Assembly: GCA_900045905.1 (NCBI GenBank) | Contig: FCNS01000037.1 | Location: 62,001-126,000, forward strand | DNA length: 64,000 bases | Reading direction: 5' to 3' | Source of the DNA: Clostridiales bacterium CHKCI001 | GTDB taxonomy: Bacteria > Bacillota > Clostridia > Lachnospirales > Lachnospiraceae | Shown here: positions 8,339 to 17,779 of the stretch, piece by piece | Numbering within the stretch: the stretch's first letter is position 1 | How the letters are laid out: each line of letters begins with the position of its first letter | Notes under the pieces: generated by a model | Told to the model about the DNA's origin: nothing | Seen by the model: only the letters and a program-made list of their open reading frames with translations | The model's database searches: none | Position numbers and translations under genes: made by a program

Positions 8339-10021
8339 TTACATATTGCGGAATCTGTCATAGCGATGGGCGGCTAATTCACTTCCCTCTTTTGATCCAT
8401 AGACTGTTAAGAAACGCTGAATCTGTTCTGACATATCTTCACAAATCGGCTCCATTGTTTCCACAGTTGCTGGATGCTCTTCTCTTATTACATAATCAAT
8501 AATATTTAATTTTTTCAAATCCGCAGCGGTAATCTTCATTACTTTTGCTGCATCAGCAGCTTTTTTTGCATCCTTCCACAAGATAGAAGCGAAGCCTTCT
8601 GGAGACAAAACTGAATAGATTGCATTCTCCATCATCCACACTTCATCTGCGACTGCCATTGCCAAGGCTCCTCCGCTGCCTCCTTCTCCAATAAAGATTG
8701 ATAATACTGGAACTTTCAATGCAGACATCTCATATAAGTTTCTTGCGATTGCTTCTCCCTGTCCTCGTTCCTCTGCTTCTATGCCACAAAAAGCTCCTGG
8801 TGTATCTACAAAGCAGATAATTGGACGATGGAACTTTTCTGCCTGTTTCATTAGTCGCAGTGCCTTACGATATCCTTCTGGAAATGGCATTCCAAAATTT
8901 CTATCGATATTATCTTTTGTATTTTTTCCTTTTTGTTGTGCAATTACAGTAACAGGTACTCCTTGAAAACGTGCAATTCCTCCAACAATTGCATGGTCAT
9001 CTCCAAAACAACGATCTCCATGAAATTCAATAAAATCAGTAAAGATCCTCTCTATATAATCTAATCCAGTAGGACGTTCTGGCATACGAGAAATAAGAAC
9101 TCTGTCCCAAGCAGACATTTTTGTTATTCCTTTTTTCTTTACATCCATTTTTCCCTCTGGTAATGGACATACTTCTTTGGATTCATGCAGCATTAAAATC
9201 TGTGACAAAGTTTCTTTCATTTTTTCTCTGGATACAACTGCATCCAAAAAACCATGCTTCAATAGGAATTCTGCACGTTGGAATCCCTCTGGTAATTTTT
9301 GATGGATGGTTTGTTCAATGACACGTGGTCCAGCAAATCCAATTAATGTACCTGGCTCTGATAAAATAACATCTCCAAGCATAGCAAAACTAGCCGTTAC
9401 ACCACCAGTTGTTGGATCTGTCAACACAGTAATTGATAATAACCCTGCATCACTATGTCGTTTTAATACGGCGGATGTCTTAGCCATTTGCATTAATGAG
9501 ACAATTCCCTCCTGCATTCTGGCACCTCCAGCACAGGTAAATAGGATAACTGGAAGTTTTTGCTCTATTGCACGCTCTATTGCATTTGCTACTTTTTCTC
9601 CCACATTGTATCCCATACTGCCCATAAAAAAGCGAGCATCCATAACACCAAGTACAACTGTTTTTCCATCAATCGCTGCTTTTCCTGTTATAATTGCTTC
9701 ATTTAAATTTGTCTTTTGATTTACTTCTGCAAGTTTTTTTTCATATCCAGGAAAATGCAATGGATTCGACTCTGGCATTTCCACGTCCCACTCTTCAAAG
9801 CTTCCTTCATCTGTAATCATTTCTATTCGGCGGCGCGCATGCATTCGAAAATATCCTTTACATTTTGGACAGATATAATGTCCTTTAATTACATCTTCTG
9901 TATAAATAGCAGCTCCACACTTATTACACTTTTTCCAGAGTCCAGCTGGAATTTCTGGCTCTTTTTCTTGTTCCTGTGTTTTTTGATAAACAGGACGTTT
10001 TTTCAAAAAATCTCGAATCAT
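8339..10021 (-). CDS. accDA: acetyl-CoA carboxylase carboxyltransferase, beta-alpha fusion
   Basis: A single 560-residue chain carrying both carboxyltransferase subunits. Residues ~30-290 are AccD, with a zinc ribbon (CNKCG then CPKC) and GGARMQEG. Residues ~295-560 are AccA, with [21 protein letters not shown], seen as consecutive blocks, and [10 protein letters not shown]. The N-terminal helices of free AccA are mostly missing at the junction, which explains why the total is shorter than the ~600 residues of separate subunits. Fusion would enforce equal subunit amounts. ATG 10021 follows GAGGGACTAGG. Malonyl-CoA made here feeds FabD two kilobases upstream in the same operon. Confidence 0.93.
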   Translation of the reverse strand: MIRDFLKKRPVYQKTQEQEKEPEIPAGLWKKCNKCGAAIYTEDVIKGHYICPKCKGYFRMHARRRIEMITDEGSFEEWDVEMPESNPLHFPGYEKKLAEVNQKTNLNEAIITGKAAIDGKTVVLGVMDARFFMGSMGYNVGEKVANAIERAIEQKLPVILFTCAGGARMQEGIVSLMQMAKTSAVLKRHSDAGLLSITVLTDPTTGGVTASFAMLGDVILSEPGTLIGFAGPRVIEQTIHQKLPEGFQRAEFLLKHGFLDAVVSREKMKETLSQILMLHESKEVCPLPEGKMDVKKKGITKMSAWDRVLISRMPERPTGLDYIERIFTDFIEFHGDRCFGDDHAIVGGIARFQGVPVTVIAQQKGKNTKDNIDRNFGMPFPEGYRKALRLMKQAEKFHRPIICFVDTPGAFCGIEAEERGQGEAIARNLYEMSALKVPVLSIFIGEGGSGGALAMAVADEVWMMENAIYSVLSPEGFASILWKDAKKAADAAKVMKITAADLKKLNIIDYVIREEHPATVETMEPICEDMSEQIQRFLTVYGSKEGSELAAHRYDRFRNM

Positions 10022-10043
10022 TGCCTAGTCCCTCATTTCTAAA

Positions 10044-11384
10044 TTATGAAAAATAAGTTTCAATAAAATCTGTATTGACATTTCCCTCTTGAAATGCCTC
10101 ATTTTCTAGAATCTCGAACTGAAATTCTACATTTGTATTGACGCCCTCTACTACAAGTTCACCAAGAGCACTTAGCATCTTTTGAATTGCTCCTTCTCGG
10201 TCTTTATCATAAACCATCAATTTTGCAATCATAGAATCATAATAAGGCGGGATTTGATATCCTGGATAAATTGCAGAATCTACTCGAATTCCATTTCCTC
10301 CTGGAAAATGAAGCTCTGTAATTTGTCCTGGACATGGCATAAAGTTTTTTGCTGGATTTTCCGCATTAATTCGACATTCAATTGCATGTCCATGAATTTG
10401 AACATCTTCTTGTTTTAGTTGCAGCGGTTCTCCTGCTGCAATCCGAATCTGCTCTTTAATTAAATCAATACCTGTAACAAGTTCTGTCACACCATGCTCT
10501 ACCTGAATTCTTGTATTCATTTCAATAAAATAATACTTATTATTCTTATCAAGCAAAAATTCAATCGTTCCAGCATTTACATAACCTGCTGCTTTTGCTG
10601 CACGTACTGCTGTTTCTCCCATTTCTTTTCTCAATTCAGGTGAAATTGCAATGGATGGAGACTCCTCTACTAACTTTTGATGCCGTCTTTGAATCGAACA
10701 ATCACGTTCTCCAAGATGAATTACATTCCCATGTTCATCTGCTAAAATTTGAAATTCAATATGACGTGGAGATTCTACATAATGCTCTAAGTACATCGTA
10801 TCATCTGAAAATGAATTAATCGATTCTCTCTGCGCATTCAAAAAATTACTATCAAATTCCTGTGGGGAACGTACAATTCTCATCCCTTTTCCACCACCGC
10901 CACTAGCTGCCTTTACCATAATTGGATATCCAATTTGTTTTGCAACTTCACGACCGACACGAACATCATAAATTGGTTCTTTACTTCCTGGAACAACTGG
11001 CACTCCAGCTTCAATCATTGTATTTCTAGCTGCTGATTTATTTCCCATACGATCAATCACATCTGCTGGAGGACCAATAAATTTAATATGACATTTCTCA
11101 CATAATGTCACAAATTTACTATTTTCAGAAAGGAAGCCAAATCCAGGATGAATCGCATCTGCCTTCGTTGCAACCGTTGCACTAAGCAGACTTTCCATAT
11201 TCAAATAACTGTCCAGAGAAGATGCTGGTCCAATGCAAATTGCTTCATCTGCTAACATAGCATGCAGAGAGTCACTATCTGCTTCTGAATAGACAGCAAC
11301 TGTTGCAATTCCCATTTCTCTACACGCACGGATAATTCTGACTGCAATTTCTCCTCTATTTGCAATTAATATTTTATGAAACAT
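10044..11384 (-). CDS. accC: biotin carboxylase subunit of acetyl-CoA carboxylase
   Basis: Carboxylates the biotin of AccB using ATP and bicarbonate. An ATP-grasp enzyme of 446 residues: KILIANRGEIAVRIIRACRE at the N-terminus, the Gly-rich loop AASGGGGKGMRIV, ERDCSIQRRHQKLVEE and the active-site EMNTRIQVEHGVTE. An upstream in-frame ATG exists at 11405, but ATG 11384 with GGAGGAAATT directly before it and homologous N-terminus MFHKILIAN is the real start. It lies 22 bp before accDA and 69 bp after fabZ. Identity is secure. Confidence 0.96.
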   Translation of the reverse strand: MFHKILIANRGEIAVRIIRACREMGIATVAVYSEADSDSLHAMLADEAICIGPASSLDSYLNMESLLSATVATKADAIHPGFGFLSENSKFVTLCEKCHIKFIGPPADVIDRMGNKSAARNTMIEAGVPVVPGSKEPIYDVRVGREVAKQIGYPIMVKAASGGGGKGMRIVRSPQEFDSNFLNAQRESINSFSDDTMYLEHYVESPRHIEFQILADEHGNVIHLGERDCSIQRRHQKLVEESPSIAISPELRKEMGETAVRAAKAAGYVNAGTIEFLLDKNNKYYFIEMNTRIQVEHGVTELVTGIDLIKEQIRIAAGEPLQLKQEDVQIHGHAIECRINAENPAKNFMPCPGQITELHFPGGNGIRVDSAIYPGYQIPPYYDSMIAKLMVYDKDREGAIQKMLSALGELVVEGVNTNVEFQFEILENEAFQEGNVNTDFIETYFS

Positions 11385-11453
11385 AATTTCCTCCGTTCTG
11401 TGCATAATCGAAAGCAGGTAGTTAGTGAAAGTTATCCTTTCACTAACTACTTT

Positions 11454-11876
11454 TTATCCGACCATAAATGTCATTTCTGCGGAAACTGCAACTTTTCCAT
11501 CTACTGTTGCAGTTGCTTTTCCAATTCCGACTGGACCTTTTTGCTTAATGATCTCACATTCCAAACGAATTTTATCTCCTGGAACAACTTTTTTACGAAA
11601 CTTTGCCTTATCAATTCCTCCAAAATAAGCAAGTTTTCCTTTATTGCTTTCCAAACTTAAAATCGCTACTGCTCCAACCTGTGCCAATGCCTCTAAAATT
11701 AATACACCTGGCATAACTGGTTCTTGTGGAAAATGTCCTTTAAAGAAATCTTCATGAAATGTTACACATTTATATCCAACTCCACGTACACCTGGTTCTA
11801 ACTCTTCAATATAGTCTACAAGCAAGAACGGATGTCTATGGGGAATAATTTGCTCAATTTCCTTTACTCCTAACAT
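11454..11876 (-). CDS. fabZ: 3-hydroxyacyl-ACP dehydratase
   Basis: Removes water from 3-hydroxyacyl-ACP to give trans-2-enoyl-ACP. The 140-residue hot-dog protein has the catalytic His in [16 protein letters not shown] and the catalytic Glu region in [20 protein letters not shown]. Length is normal. ATG 11876 follows AGGAGG. There is no FabA or FabM in the operon; FabZ (or a protein elsewhere) would have to supply any isomerase activity for unsaturated chains. Confidence 0.95.
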   Translation of the reverse strand: MLGVKEIEQIIPHRHPFLLVDYIEELEPGVRGVGYKCVTFHEDFFKGHFPQEPVMPGVLILEALAQVGAVAILSLESNKGKLAYFGGIDKAKFRKKVVPGDKIRLECEIIKQKGPVGIGKATATVDGKVAVSAEMTFMVG

Positions 11877-11926
11877 TACTACCTCCTAAATGCCATAATT
11901 ACTTGGACATATCTACCATATATCCA

Positions 11927-12376
11927 TTATGGCTTTGCAATGCGAAACAGTGGCTGTCCATATTCTACTACTTCTTTGTTTTCTACAAGCACAGCAGCAA
12001 CTACACCGTCATATTCACACTCAATTTCATTCATTAATTTCATTGCTTCAATGATTCCAAGTACCTGTCCTTTTTTTACCGTATCTCCCACTGAAACAAA
12101 CGGATCGGCTCCTTCACTTGGAGCTGCGTAAAAAGTTCCAACCAGAGGTGCTGTTACAACTTCATCTGGATTGTTAAATTCTGCCGATGGAATCGTTTCC
12201 TTTTCTGGTTCTTTTCCGACCTGTACAGGAACTGCCGATGGCATTGATGCAACAACTTCTTTTTCTTTTTTCAATACAAGATTAATTCCATCCGTTTTCA
12301 ACTGTAAACTCGTTAAATTGGAGCCAGACATTAATTTCACTAGACTTTCAATTTGTTCAAAATCTGCTTTTTCCAT
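11927..12376 (-). CDS. accB: biotin carboxyl carrier protein
   Basis: Carries carboxy-biotin between AccC and AccDA. The 149-residue protein has a short N-terminal helical region, a Pro/Ala-rich linker (residues ~45-70) and a C-terminal biotinyl domain with the modified Lys in GIIEAMKLMNEIE. ATG 12376 follows AGGAGG and the gene begins 11 bp after fabF. It is separated from accC by fabZ, an order common in Clostridia and Bacilli. No BirA gene is visible in the window. Confidence 0.95.
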   Translation of the reverse strand: MEKADFEQIESLVKLMSGSNLTSLQLKTDGINLVLKKEKEVVASMPSAVPVQVGKEPEKETIPSAEFNNPDEVVTAPLVGTFYAAPSEGADPFVSVGDTVKKGQVLGIIEAMKLMNEIECEYDGVVAAVLVENKEVVEYGQPLFRIAKP

Positions 12377-12387
12377 AATAGAACCTC

Positions 12388-13623
12388 CTATCCCTCATAT
12401 TTCTTTACAAGGAGACTTGCGTTATGTCCTCCAAAACCAAGGGAATTCGTCAGTACATAATTAACATCCATCTCCACTGGACCATTTACTACATAATCCA
12501 AATCACATTCTTCATCTGGAACTTGATATCCTACAGTTGGATGAACATATCCGTCTTCAATTGATTTCACACAAACGATAAATTCCACTGCACCTGCAGC
12601 TCCAAGTAAATGCCCAATCATTGATTTTGTAGAACTAATTTTTACTTTAGAAGCTTGCTCTCCAAGTGCAGTTTTAATTGCTTTCGTCTCAAACAAGTCA
12701 TTATGATGCGTACCTGTTCCATGTGCATTGATATAATCAATCTGTTCTGGAACTACGTTTGCATCATTCATTGCATTCTGCATTGCATGGGCAGCTCCGC
12801 TTCCATCTTCGATTGGTGAAGTAATATGATAAGCATCACAAGTAGCCCCGTATCCAACTAATTCTGCATATATTTTGGCACCTCTCGCCAATGCATGATC
12901 CAAGGACTCCAGAACTACAACACCAGCTCCTTCTCCTAATACAAATCCACCTCTTTCTTTATCGAATGGAATGGATGCACGCATTGGATCTTCACATGTT
13001 GTAAGAGCTGTAAGAGCTGTGAAACCTGCTACTCCAATTGGAGTAATAGAACTTTCTGCTCCGCCTGCCAGCATCACATCTGCATCTCCATACTGAATTG
13101 CACGGAAGGCCTCCCCAATGGAGTGCGTTCCTGTTGCACAGGCAGTTACTACATTTATATTTTTACCTTTCAATCCAAATTGAATACCAATATTTCCCGC
13201 TGCCATATTGGAAATCATCATTGGAACAAACAACGGATTAATTCTAGATGGTCCCTTTGTTGCCAGTTTATCACATTCCTTTTCAATATCAGAAAGACCT
13301 CCAATACCTGAACCAACACTTACTCCTACGCGATATGGATCTTCCTTTGTCATATCTAACTCAGCATCTTTGATTGCTTCTCCAGCCGCAGCAACTGCAT
13401 ATTGAGAAAAAGTTGACATACGTCTTGCTGCTTTAAAATCCATATGTTCTTTTGCAACAAAACCTTTTACTTCTGCTGCAAGATGTACCTTATAATTACT
13501 TGTATCAAATCTGGTAATCGGAGCAATACCAACTTTCTGTTCCTTAACTCCCTGCCAAAATTGTTCTACATTATTTCCTATTGGCGTCACTGCACCTAAT
13601 CCAGTCACTACAACTCGATTCAT
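12388..13623 (-). CDS. fabF: 3-oxoacyl-ACP synthase II
   Basis: Elongating condensing enzyme of 411 residues. The Cys-His-His triad is complete: C162 in VVTACATGTHS, H301 in YINAHGTGTHHND and H338 in KSMIGHLLGAAGA. The gatekeeper region GFGGHNASLL near the C-terminus is typical of FabF. ATG 13623 has AGGAGGTAAAAA upstream. It lies between fabG and accB. Temperature control of chain unsaturation by FabF is known in other species but cannot be inferred here. Confidence 0.96.
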   Translation of the reverse strand: MNRVVVTGLGAVTPIGNNVEQFWQGVKEQKVGIAPITRFDTSNYKVHLAAEVKGFVAKEHMDFKAARRMSTFSQYAVAAAGEAIKDAELDMTKEDPYRVGVSVGSGIGGLSDIEKECDKLATKGPSRINPLFVPMMISNMAAGNIGIQFGLKGKNINVVTACATGTHSIGEAFRAIQYGDADVMLAGGAESSITPIGVAGFTALTALTTCEDPMRASIPFDKERGGFVLGEGAGVVVLESLDHALARGAKIYAELVGYGATCDAYHITSPIEDGSGAAHAMQNAMNDANVVPEQIDYINAHGTGTHHNDLFETKAIKTALGEQASKVKISSTKSMIGHLLGAAGAVEFIVCVKSIEDGYVHPTVGYQVPDEECDLDYVVNGPVEMDVNYVLTNSLGFGGHNASLLVKKYEG

Positions 13624-13670
13624 TTTTTACCTCCTACTATCGCATTCTCTGCGGCATGTTTTCTATTGAC

Positions 13671-14411
13671 TTACATTGCCATTCCGCCATCCACGCAAAT
13701 CACTTGACCAGTAATATATTTTGCTTTTTCAGAAGCCAAAAAAACGGCTGTTTGCGCAACGTCTTCTACATCTCCAAATTTTCTAAGAGGAATCTGTTCA
13801 ATTGCGGCTTTTTTCGTCGCATCTGGAAGTACCTCTGTCATTTCAGTATTAATAAATCCTGGTGCAATTGCATTTACTGTAATTCCACGGCTTGCAATCT
13901 CTCTTGCGGCTGCCTTTGTCAATCCAATTACTCCTGCTTTTGATGCAGAATAATTCGCTTGTCCTGCATTTCCCATAATACCAGATACAGAAGAAATATT
14001 AATAATTCTTCCTGCTTTTTGGCGAAGCATTTGACGAGATACAAATTTGGTACAATTAAATGCACCTTTTAAATTAGTCTGAATGACTGCATCAAAATCT
14101 TCTTCTGTCATCTTCATCAATAAACCATCTCTTGTAATTCCTGCATTATTAACTAAAATATCAATTCGTTTATAACGTTTTACGATATCTGCCAAAAATG
14201 TTTCACATGCTGAAAAATCTGCGACATTACATTGAACAGCTTCTGCCTGGCCGCCCGCCTGACAGATTTCTTCTACAACCGCCTCTGCCTTTGCAGCAGA
14301 ACCATTATAATTAACAATTACAGTTGCTCCTTCTTTTGCAAACGCAAGCGCAATGGCTTTTCCAATTCCGCGGCTTGCCCCTGTCACAACTGCTATTTTT
14401 CCTTCTAACAT
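13671..14411 (-). CDS. fabG: 3-oxoacyl-ACP reductase
   Basis: NADPH-dependent short-chain dehydrogenase of 246 residues that reduces 3-oxoacyl-ACP. Cofactor loop [16 protein letters not shown] at 88-91, catalytic Ser in INISSVSG (~140), Tyr154 and Lys158 in ANYSASKAG, and the C-terminal [12 protein letters not shown] are all in place. ATG 14411 follows GGAGG. It starts 13 bp after fabD ends. Generic SDR ambiguity is removed by the operon context. Confidence 0.95.
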   Translation of the reverse strand: MLEGKIAVVTGASRGIGKAIALAFAKEGATVIVNYNGSAAKAEAVVEEICQAGGQAEAVQCNVADFSACETFLADIVKRYKRIDILVNNAGITRDGLLMKMTEEDFDAVIQTNLKGAFNCTKFVSRQMLRQKAGRIINISSVSGIMGNAGQANYSASKAGVIGLTKAAAREIASRGITVNAIAPGFINTEMTEVLPDATKKAAIEQIPLRKFGDVEDVAQTAVFLASEKAKYITGQVICVDGGMAM

Positions 14412-14424
14412 GAGCTTCCTCCAT

Positions 14425-15348
14425 TTATTCCGCCAGACTTGCTGCTATTTTTTCCAGATCTTCTGGCGTTTCCACATGATATGCTGTTACCTTACGATTA
14501 ATTTTCTTTAAAAATCCAGTTAATGTTGTACCTGGTCCAACCTCAACAAATGTATCAACCCCATCTTCAATCATCGCTTCTACACATTGTTGCCAGCGCA
14601 CAGAACTTGATACTTGCTGCTTTAAAAGCTCTTTTACTTGATTTTTATCTGTTACATAAGCACCTGTCACATTTGTAACATACGGAATGGATGGATCTTT
14701 CAGTTCCACTGGTTCTAACACATTTCCTAGTTTTTCTCCCGCACCAACTAGCATTTTGGAATGGAATGGACCACTTACATTGAGTGGAATACAACGTTTC
14801 GCACCTGCGGCCGTTAATGCTTCACATGCTTTTTGCACAGCTTCTTTCTTTCCAGAAATTACAATTTGACCTGGACAATTATAATTTGCAATCTGAACTC
14901 CATCAATTGGAGCAATTACTTCTTCAATCTTTTCTGCCTTCATGGCAAGAACTGCTGCCATACCACCCTGCCCTGCTGGAACTTCATGTTCCATCAGAAT
15001 TCCTCTCTGGCGTACCACACGAATTGCATCTTCTGCACTCATAATTCCTGCTGCTACAAGAGCACTGTATTCTCCAAGACTTAATCCAGCTGCAACTGCT
15101 GGTACAATTCCTGCTTCTTTTAATACTGCCAATATTGCCGTTTCAGTTGTAACAAGAGCACATTGTGTGTATTCTGTTTGATCCAAACGATCATTCTTTT
15201 CAAAACATAGCTCTTTCATATCCATTTCTAATACTTCACTGGCACGATCAAAGATTTGCTTTGCAGCAGGACATTTTTCATAAAATTCTTGTCCCATACC
15301 TGCCTTTTGGGCTCCCTGTCCAGGGAAAATAAATGCAATTTTGCTCAT
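14425..15348 (-). CDS. fabD: malonyl-CoA:ACP S-malonyltransferase
   Basis: Loads malonate from CoA onto ACP. An alpha/beta hydrolase-like transferase of 307 residues with [13 protein letters not shown] at the N-terminus, the nucleophile elbow [13 protein letters not shown] and the catalytic His segment SGPFHSKML. An ATG at 15354 also exists, but it abuts the GGAGG; ATG 15348, 6 bases from GGAGG, gives the family N-terminus [12 protein letters not shown] 9-of-10-pair hairpin (15393-15429) lies in the spacer from fabK and may tune expression between them. Confidence 0.95.
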   Translation of the reverse strand: MSKIAFIFPGQGAQKAGMGQEFYEKCPAAKQIFDRASEVLEMDMKELCFEKNDRLDQTEYTQCALVTTETAILAVLKEAGIVPAVAAGLSLGEYSALVAAGIMSAEDAIRVVRQRGILMEHEVPAGQGGMAAVLAMKAEKIEEVIAPIDGVQIANYNCPGQIVISGKKEAVQKACEALTAAGAKRCIPLNVSGPFHSKMLVGAGEKLGNVLEPVELKDPSIPYVTNVTGAYVTDKNQVKELLKQQVSSSVRWQQCVEAMIEDGVDTFVEVGPGTTLTGFLKKINRKVTAYHVETPEDLEKIAASLAE

Positions 15349-15456
15349 ATCCATCCTCCTGTATTCAAGTACATTCTATAACTTTTGAATGAGCCGAAAC
15401 AGGCTTCTTTAAAGCTGCTCTGTTCCGGCCATTTTATTTTTCAATATTATTTTTAT

Positions 15457-16404
15457 TTAACAGACTTCAAACATCTGAGGTACTTTTTTCATTAATGCTG
15501 TAGTTTCTGTCATTAACTCATGGATAATTTCCTGACAAGACTGCTTCTTAGAAATCAATCCTGCAATTTGACCAGCCATCAGACTTCCATTTACGACATC
15601 TCCGTCCAAAACAGCATTTCTTAAGGAACCAACTGTCATTAATTCCAGTTCTTCAAAACTAGCTCCTTCTGCTTCTTTCTTCAGATATTCCCTCGTCATT
15701 TTATTACGAAGGCTACGCACTGGATGTCCTGTACTTCTTCCTGTTACCGCAGAATCAATATCTCTTGCTGCAATAATCTTATTTTTATAATTTTCATGTA
15801 CAATGGATTCGTCTGCGACAACAAAGCGTGTTCCTATTTGAACTGCATCTGCTCCAAGCATAAACATTGCAGCCATACCTCTGCCATCACCAACTCCACC
15901 TGCTCCAATAACTGGAATGGAAACTGCATCTACAATTTGAGGTACAAGAGTCATCGTTGTCAAATCCCCAATATGCCCTCCTGATTCACAGCCTTCTGCA
16001 ATAACAGCATCGACTCCTTCACGCTCCAACATTTTTGCCATAGCAACGGAAGCAACGACTGGAATTACTTTAATTCCTGCCTCTTTCCAGGCTTTTAAGT
16101 ATTTTCCTGGATTTCCTGCACCAGTTGTTACAACTTTAACGCCTTCTTCTATAACCACTTGCGCTACTTCATCTGCTGCTGGACTCAATAACATAATATT
16201 TACGCCAAACGGCTTGTCTGTCATCTCTTTTACCTGACGAATCTCTTTTCTAACTACTTCTGCTGGTGCATTTGCTGCACCAATTACGCCAAGTCCTCCT
16301 GCTTTTGAGACAGCCGCCGCTAAATTATGCTCTGCCACCCATGCCATACCGCCTTGAATGATCGGATATTCAATATCTAACAGCTCTGTTACTCTTGTTT
16401 TCAT
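15457..16404 (-). CDS. fabK: enoyl-ACP reductase II (FMN-dependent)
   Basis: Final reduction of each fatty-acid cycle. A 315-residue FMN TIM-barrel with EYPIIQGGMAWVAEHNLAAAV, the phosphate-binding GADAVQIGTRFVVA and AGGVGDGRG. No FabI-type SDR or FabL/FabV is present, so FabK is probably the main enoyl reductase. FabK enzymes are known to be insensitive to triclosan. ATG 16404 follows GGGAGGTAACG. It sits between acpP and fabD. The longer paralogue at 7201-8256 closes the same operon. Confidence 0.94.
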   Translation of the reverse strand: MKTRVTELLDIEYPIIQGGMAWVAEHNLAAAVSKAGGLGVIGAANAPAEVVRKEIRQVKEMTDKPFGVNIMLLSPAADEVAQVVIEEGVKVVTTGAGNPGKYLKAWKEAGIKVIPVVASVAMAKMLEREGVDAVIAEGCESGGHIGDLTTMTLVPQIVDAVSIPVIGAGGVGDGRGMAAMFMLGADAVQIGTRFVVADESIVHENYKNKIIAARDIDSAVTGRSTGHPVRSLRNKMTREYLKKEAEGASFEELELMTVGSLRNAVLDGDVVNGSLMAGQIAGLISKKQSCQEIIHELMTETTALMKKVPQMFEVC

Positions 16405-16420
16405 CGTTACCTCCCGAGAA

Positions 16421-16654
16421 TTATGCCTCTACTCCATGTGCTTTTAAATAATCCATTACTTGACCTACTGTAGTCAAATTCTGTAAATCATCAGATGGAA
16501 TTTCTGTCTGGTATTCTTCTTCCAATGACATAATTAATTCAAACAAATCTAAAGAATCAGCTCCTAAATCATCTTTAAAAGAAGTTGCTTCTGTGATTTC
16601 TTCTGGGTCTACATTTAATTGTTCTGCGATAATTTCTTTCATTTTTTCTAACAT
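16421..16654 (-). CDS. acpP: acyl carrier protein
   Basis: Small acidic four-helix carrier of 77 residues. The 4'-phosphopantetheine Ser is S34 in [15 protein letters not shown]. An ORF extension upstream overlaps the fabH end, but ATG 16654, preceded by GTGAGGAATAAAGAA, gives the standard N-terminus [13 protein letters not shown]. It sits between fabH and fabK. The pantetheine arm depends on CoA made through CoaD, also encoded in this window. Confidence 0.96.
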   Translation of the reverse strand: MLEKMKEIIAEQLNVDPEEITEATSFKDDLGADSLDLFELIMSLEEEYQTEIPSDDLQNLTTVGQVMDYLKAHGVEA

Positions 16655-16680
16655 TTCTTTATTCCTCACTTTTTTTAATT

Positions 16681-17643
16681 TTACCAGGTTAGCAATATTG
16701 CTCCCCATGTCAGTCCTGCTCCAAATCCAGAGAGAACGATTTTATCTCCTGACTGAAACATCCCTGCACGATTGCATTCATCCAGCAGAATTGGAATACT
16801 AGCTGCAGAAGTATTACCATAATTCTGCAAATTCATCGGGAAACGCTCTAGCGGTGCTTTTAATCTCTTTGATACAGAATGAATGATCCGCTCGTTTGCC
16901 TGATGTAAAATGAAATGATCCACTTCTTCCACTCCAATTCCAGCTTTTTCCAGAAGTTCATGAATGCATTCTGGCACGGTTTTCACTGCAAATCGGAACA
17001 CTTCCTGTCCATCCATCCGAGTATATGCATAAGTAACATCTTTTTTTACTAGAAAATTTTCCAGCGGTCTGCTATCACAAATAATGACCTCGCCTTTCCG
17101 TCCATCTGAATGAGATACAATCTCCTCAATCCCAGTTTCTGCTTCGGTTACAACAACTGCTCCTGCACCATCTCCAAATAAAATACAAGTGCTTCGCTCC
17201 GTCCAGTCCATTGTCTTACTTAGGCACTCACTTCCAATTACCAATGCAGTCTTTGCCATGCCCGCTTTAATATAAGCATGTGCCGTATTCAAACCGTATA
17301 AAAAACCAGTACATGCCGCACTGAGATCCAAACAAGTACATTGATGGTTTCCAAGTTCTCTCTGTACTAAAGATGCTGTGTTTGGGAAAAGATAATCGGC
17401 AGTCGATGTCGCTACAATTATCATGTCCAGCTCTTCTGCCATAATTCCTGCATTTTCCAATGCATTCTTTGCTGCTTTCGACGCCATCTGCACAACGCCT
17501 TCTCCTGTGTCGATTCGTCTCTGATGAATACCAGTACGCTCTGAAATCCATTCATCACTTGTATCCATAATCATAGCCAAATCATCATTGGTTATAATAC
17601 GTTCCGGAACATAATGTCCAGTTCCTATAATCTTTGTGGTCAT
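16681..17643 (-). CDS. fabH: 3-oxoacyl-ACP synthase III
   Basis: Initiates chains by condensing an acyl-CoA primer with malonyl-ACP. The Cys-His-Asn triad is visible: [22 protein letters not shown] and [11 protein letters not shown]. An in-frame ATG lies at 17667, but ATG 17643 with GGAGTACGTCA upstream gives 320 residues beginning [14 protein letters not shown], the usual length. It is the first gene of the operon; its promoter at 17685-17713 is covered by a FabT-like palindrome. Primer preference (acetyl or branched) cannot be seen. Confidence 0.95.
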   Translation of the reverse strand: MTTKIIGTGHYVPERIITNDDLAMIMDTSDEWISERTGIHQRRIDTGEGVVQMASKAAKNALENAGIMAEELDMIIVATSTADYLFPNTASLVQRELGNHQCTCLDLSAACTGFLYGLNTAHAYIKAGMAKTALVIGSECLSKTMDWTERSTCILFGDGAGAVVVTEAETGIEEIVSHSDGRKGEVIICDSRPLENFLVKKDVTYAYTRMDGQEVFRFAVKTVPECIHELLEKAGIGVEEVDHFILHQANERIIHSVSKRLKAPLERFPMNLQNYGNTSAASIPILLDECNRAGMFQSGDKIVLSGFGAGLTWGAILLTW

Positions 17644-17669
17644 TGACGTACTCCATTCCCTTTCCAAAA

Positions 17670-17688
17670 TACTTTGACAACCAAAGTA
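17670..17688 (-). promoter_or_regulatory. FabT-like operator over the fabH promoter
   Basis: A 19-bp inverted repeat, TACTTTG-gttgt-CAAAGTA on minus, with 7-bp arms. It matches the known shape of FabT (MarR family) boxes, which centre on TTTGATTxTCAAA. It overlaps the -10 box and the start point, so a bound repressor would block RNA polymerase. In streptococci fabT lies just upstream of fabH; here that position holds an NlpC/P60 gene, so the regulator must be encoded elsewhere. Confidence 0.7.
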
Positions 17689-17713
17689 TATATAATTTAT
17701 CTCTCTTTGTCAA
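17685..17713 (-). promoter_or_regulatory. sigma-A promoter of the fatty-acid operon
   Basis: Minus strand TTGACA (17708-17713), 17-bp spacer, TATACT (17685-17690). Start predicted near 17678, inside the 17670-17688 palindrome. Leader of about 35 bases before fabH. Confidence 0.8.
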
Positions 17714-17779
17714 GCATTCTACAATATTTTTTAAACGTTTTGCCCTATTCTTCTTTCTTATCATACAATGGAACTTTGT

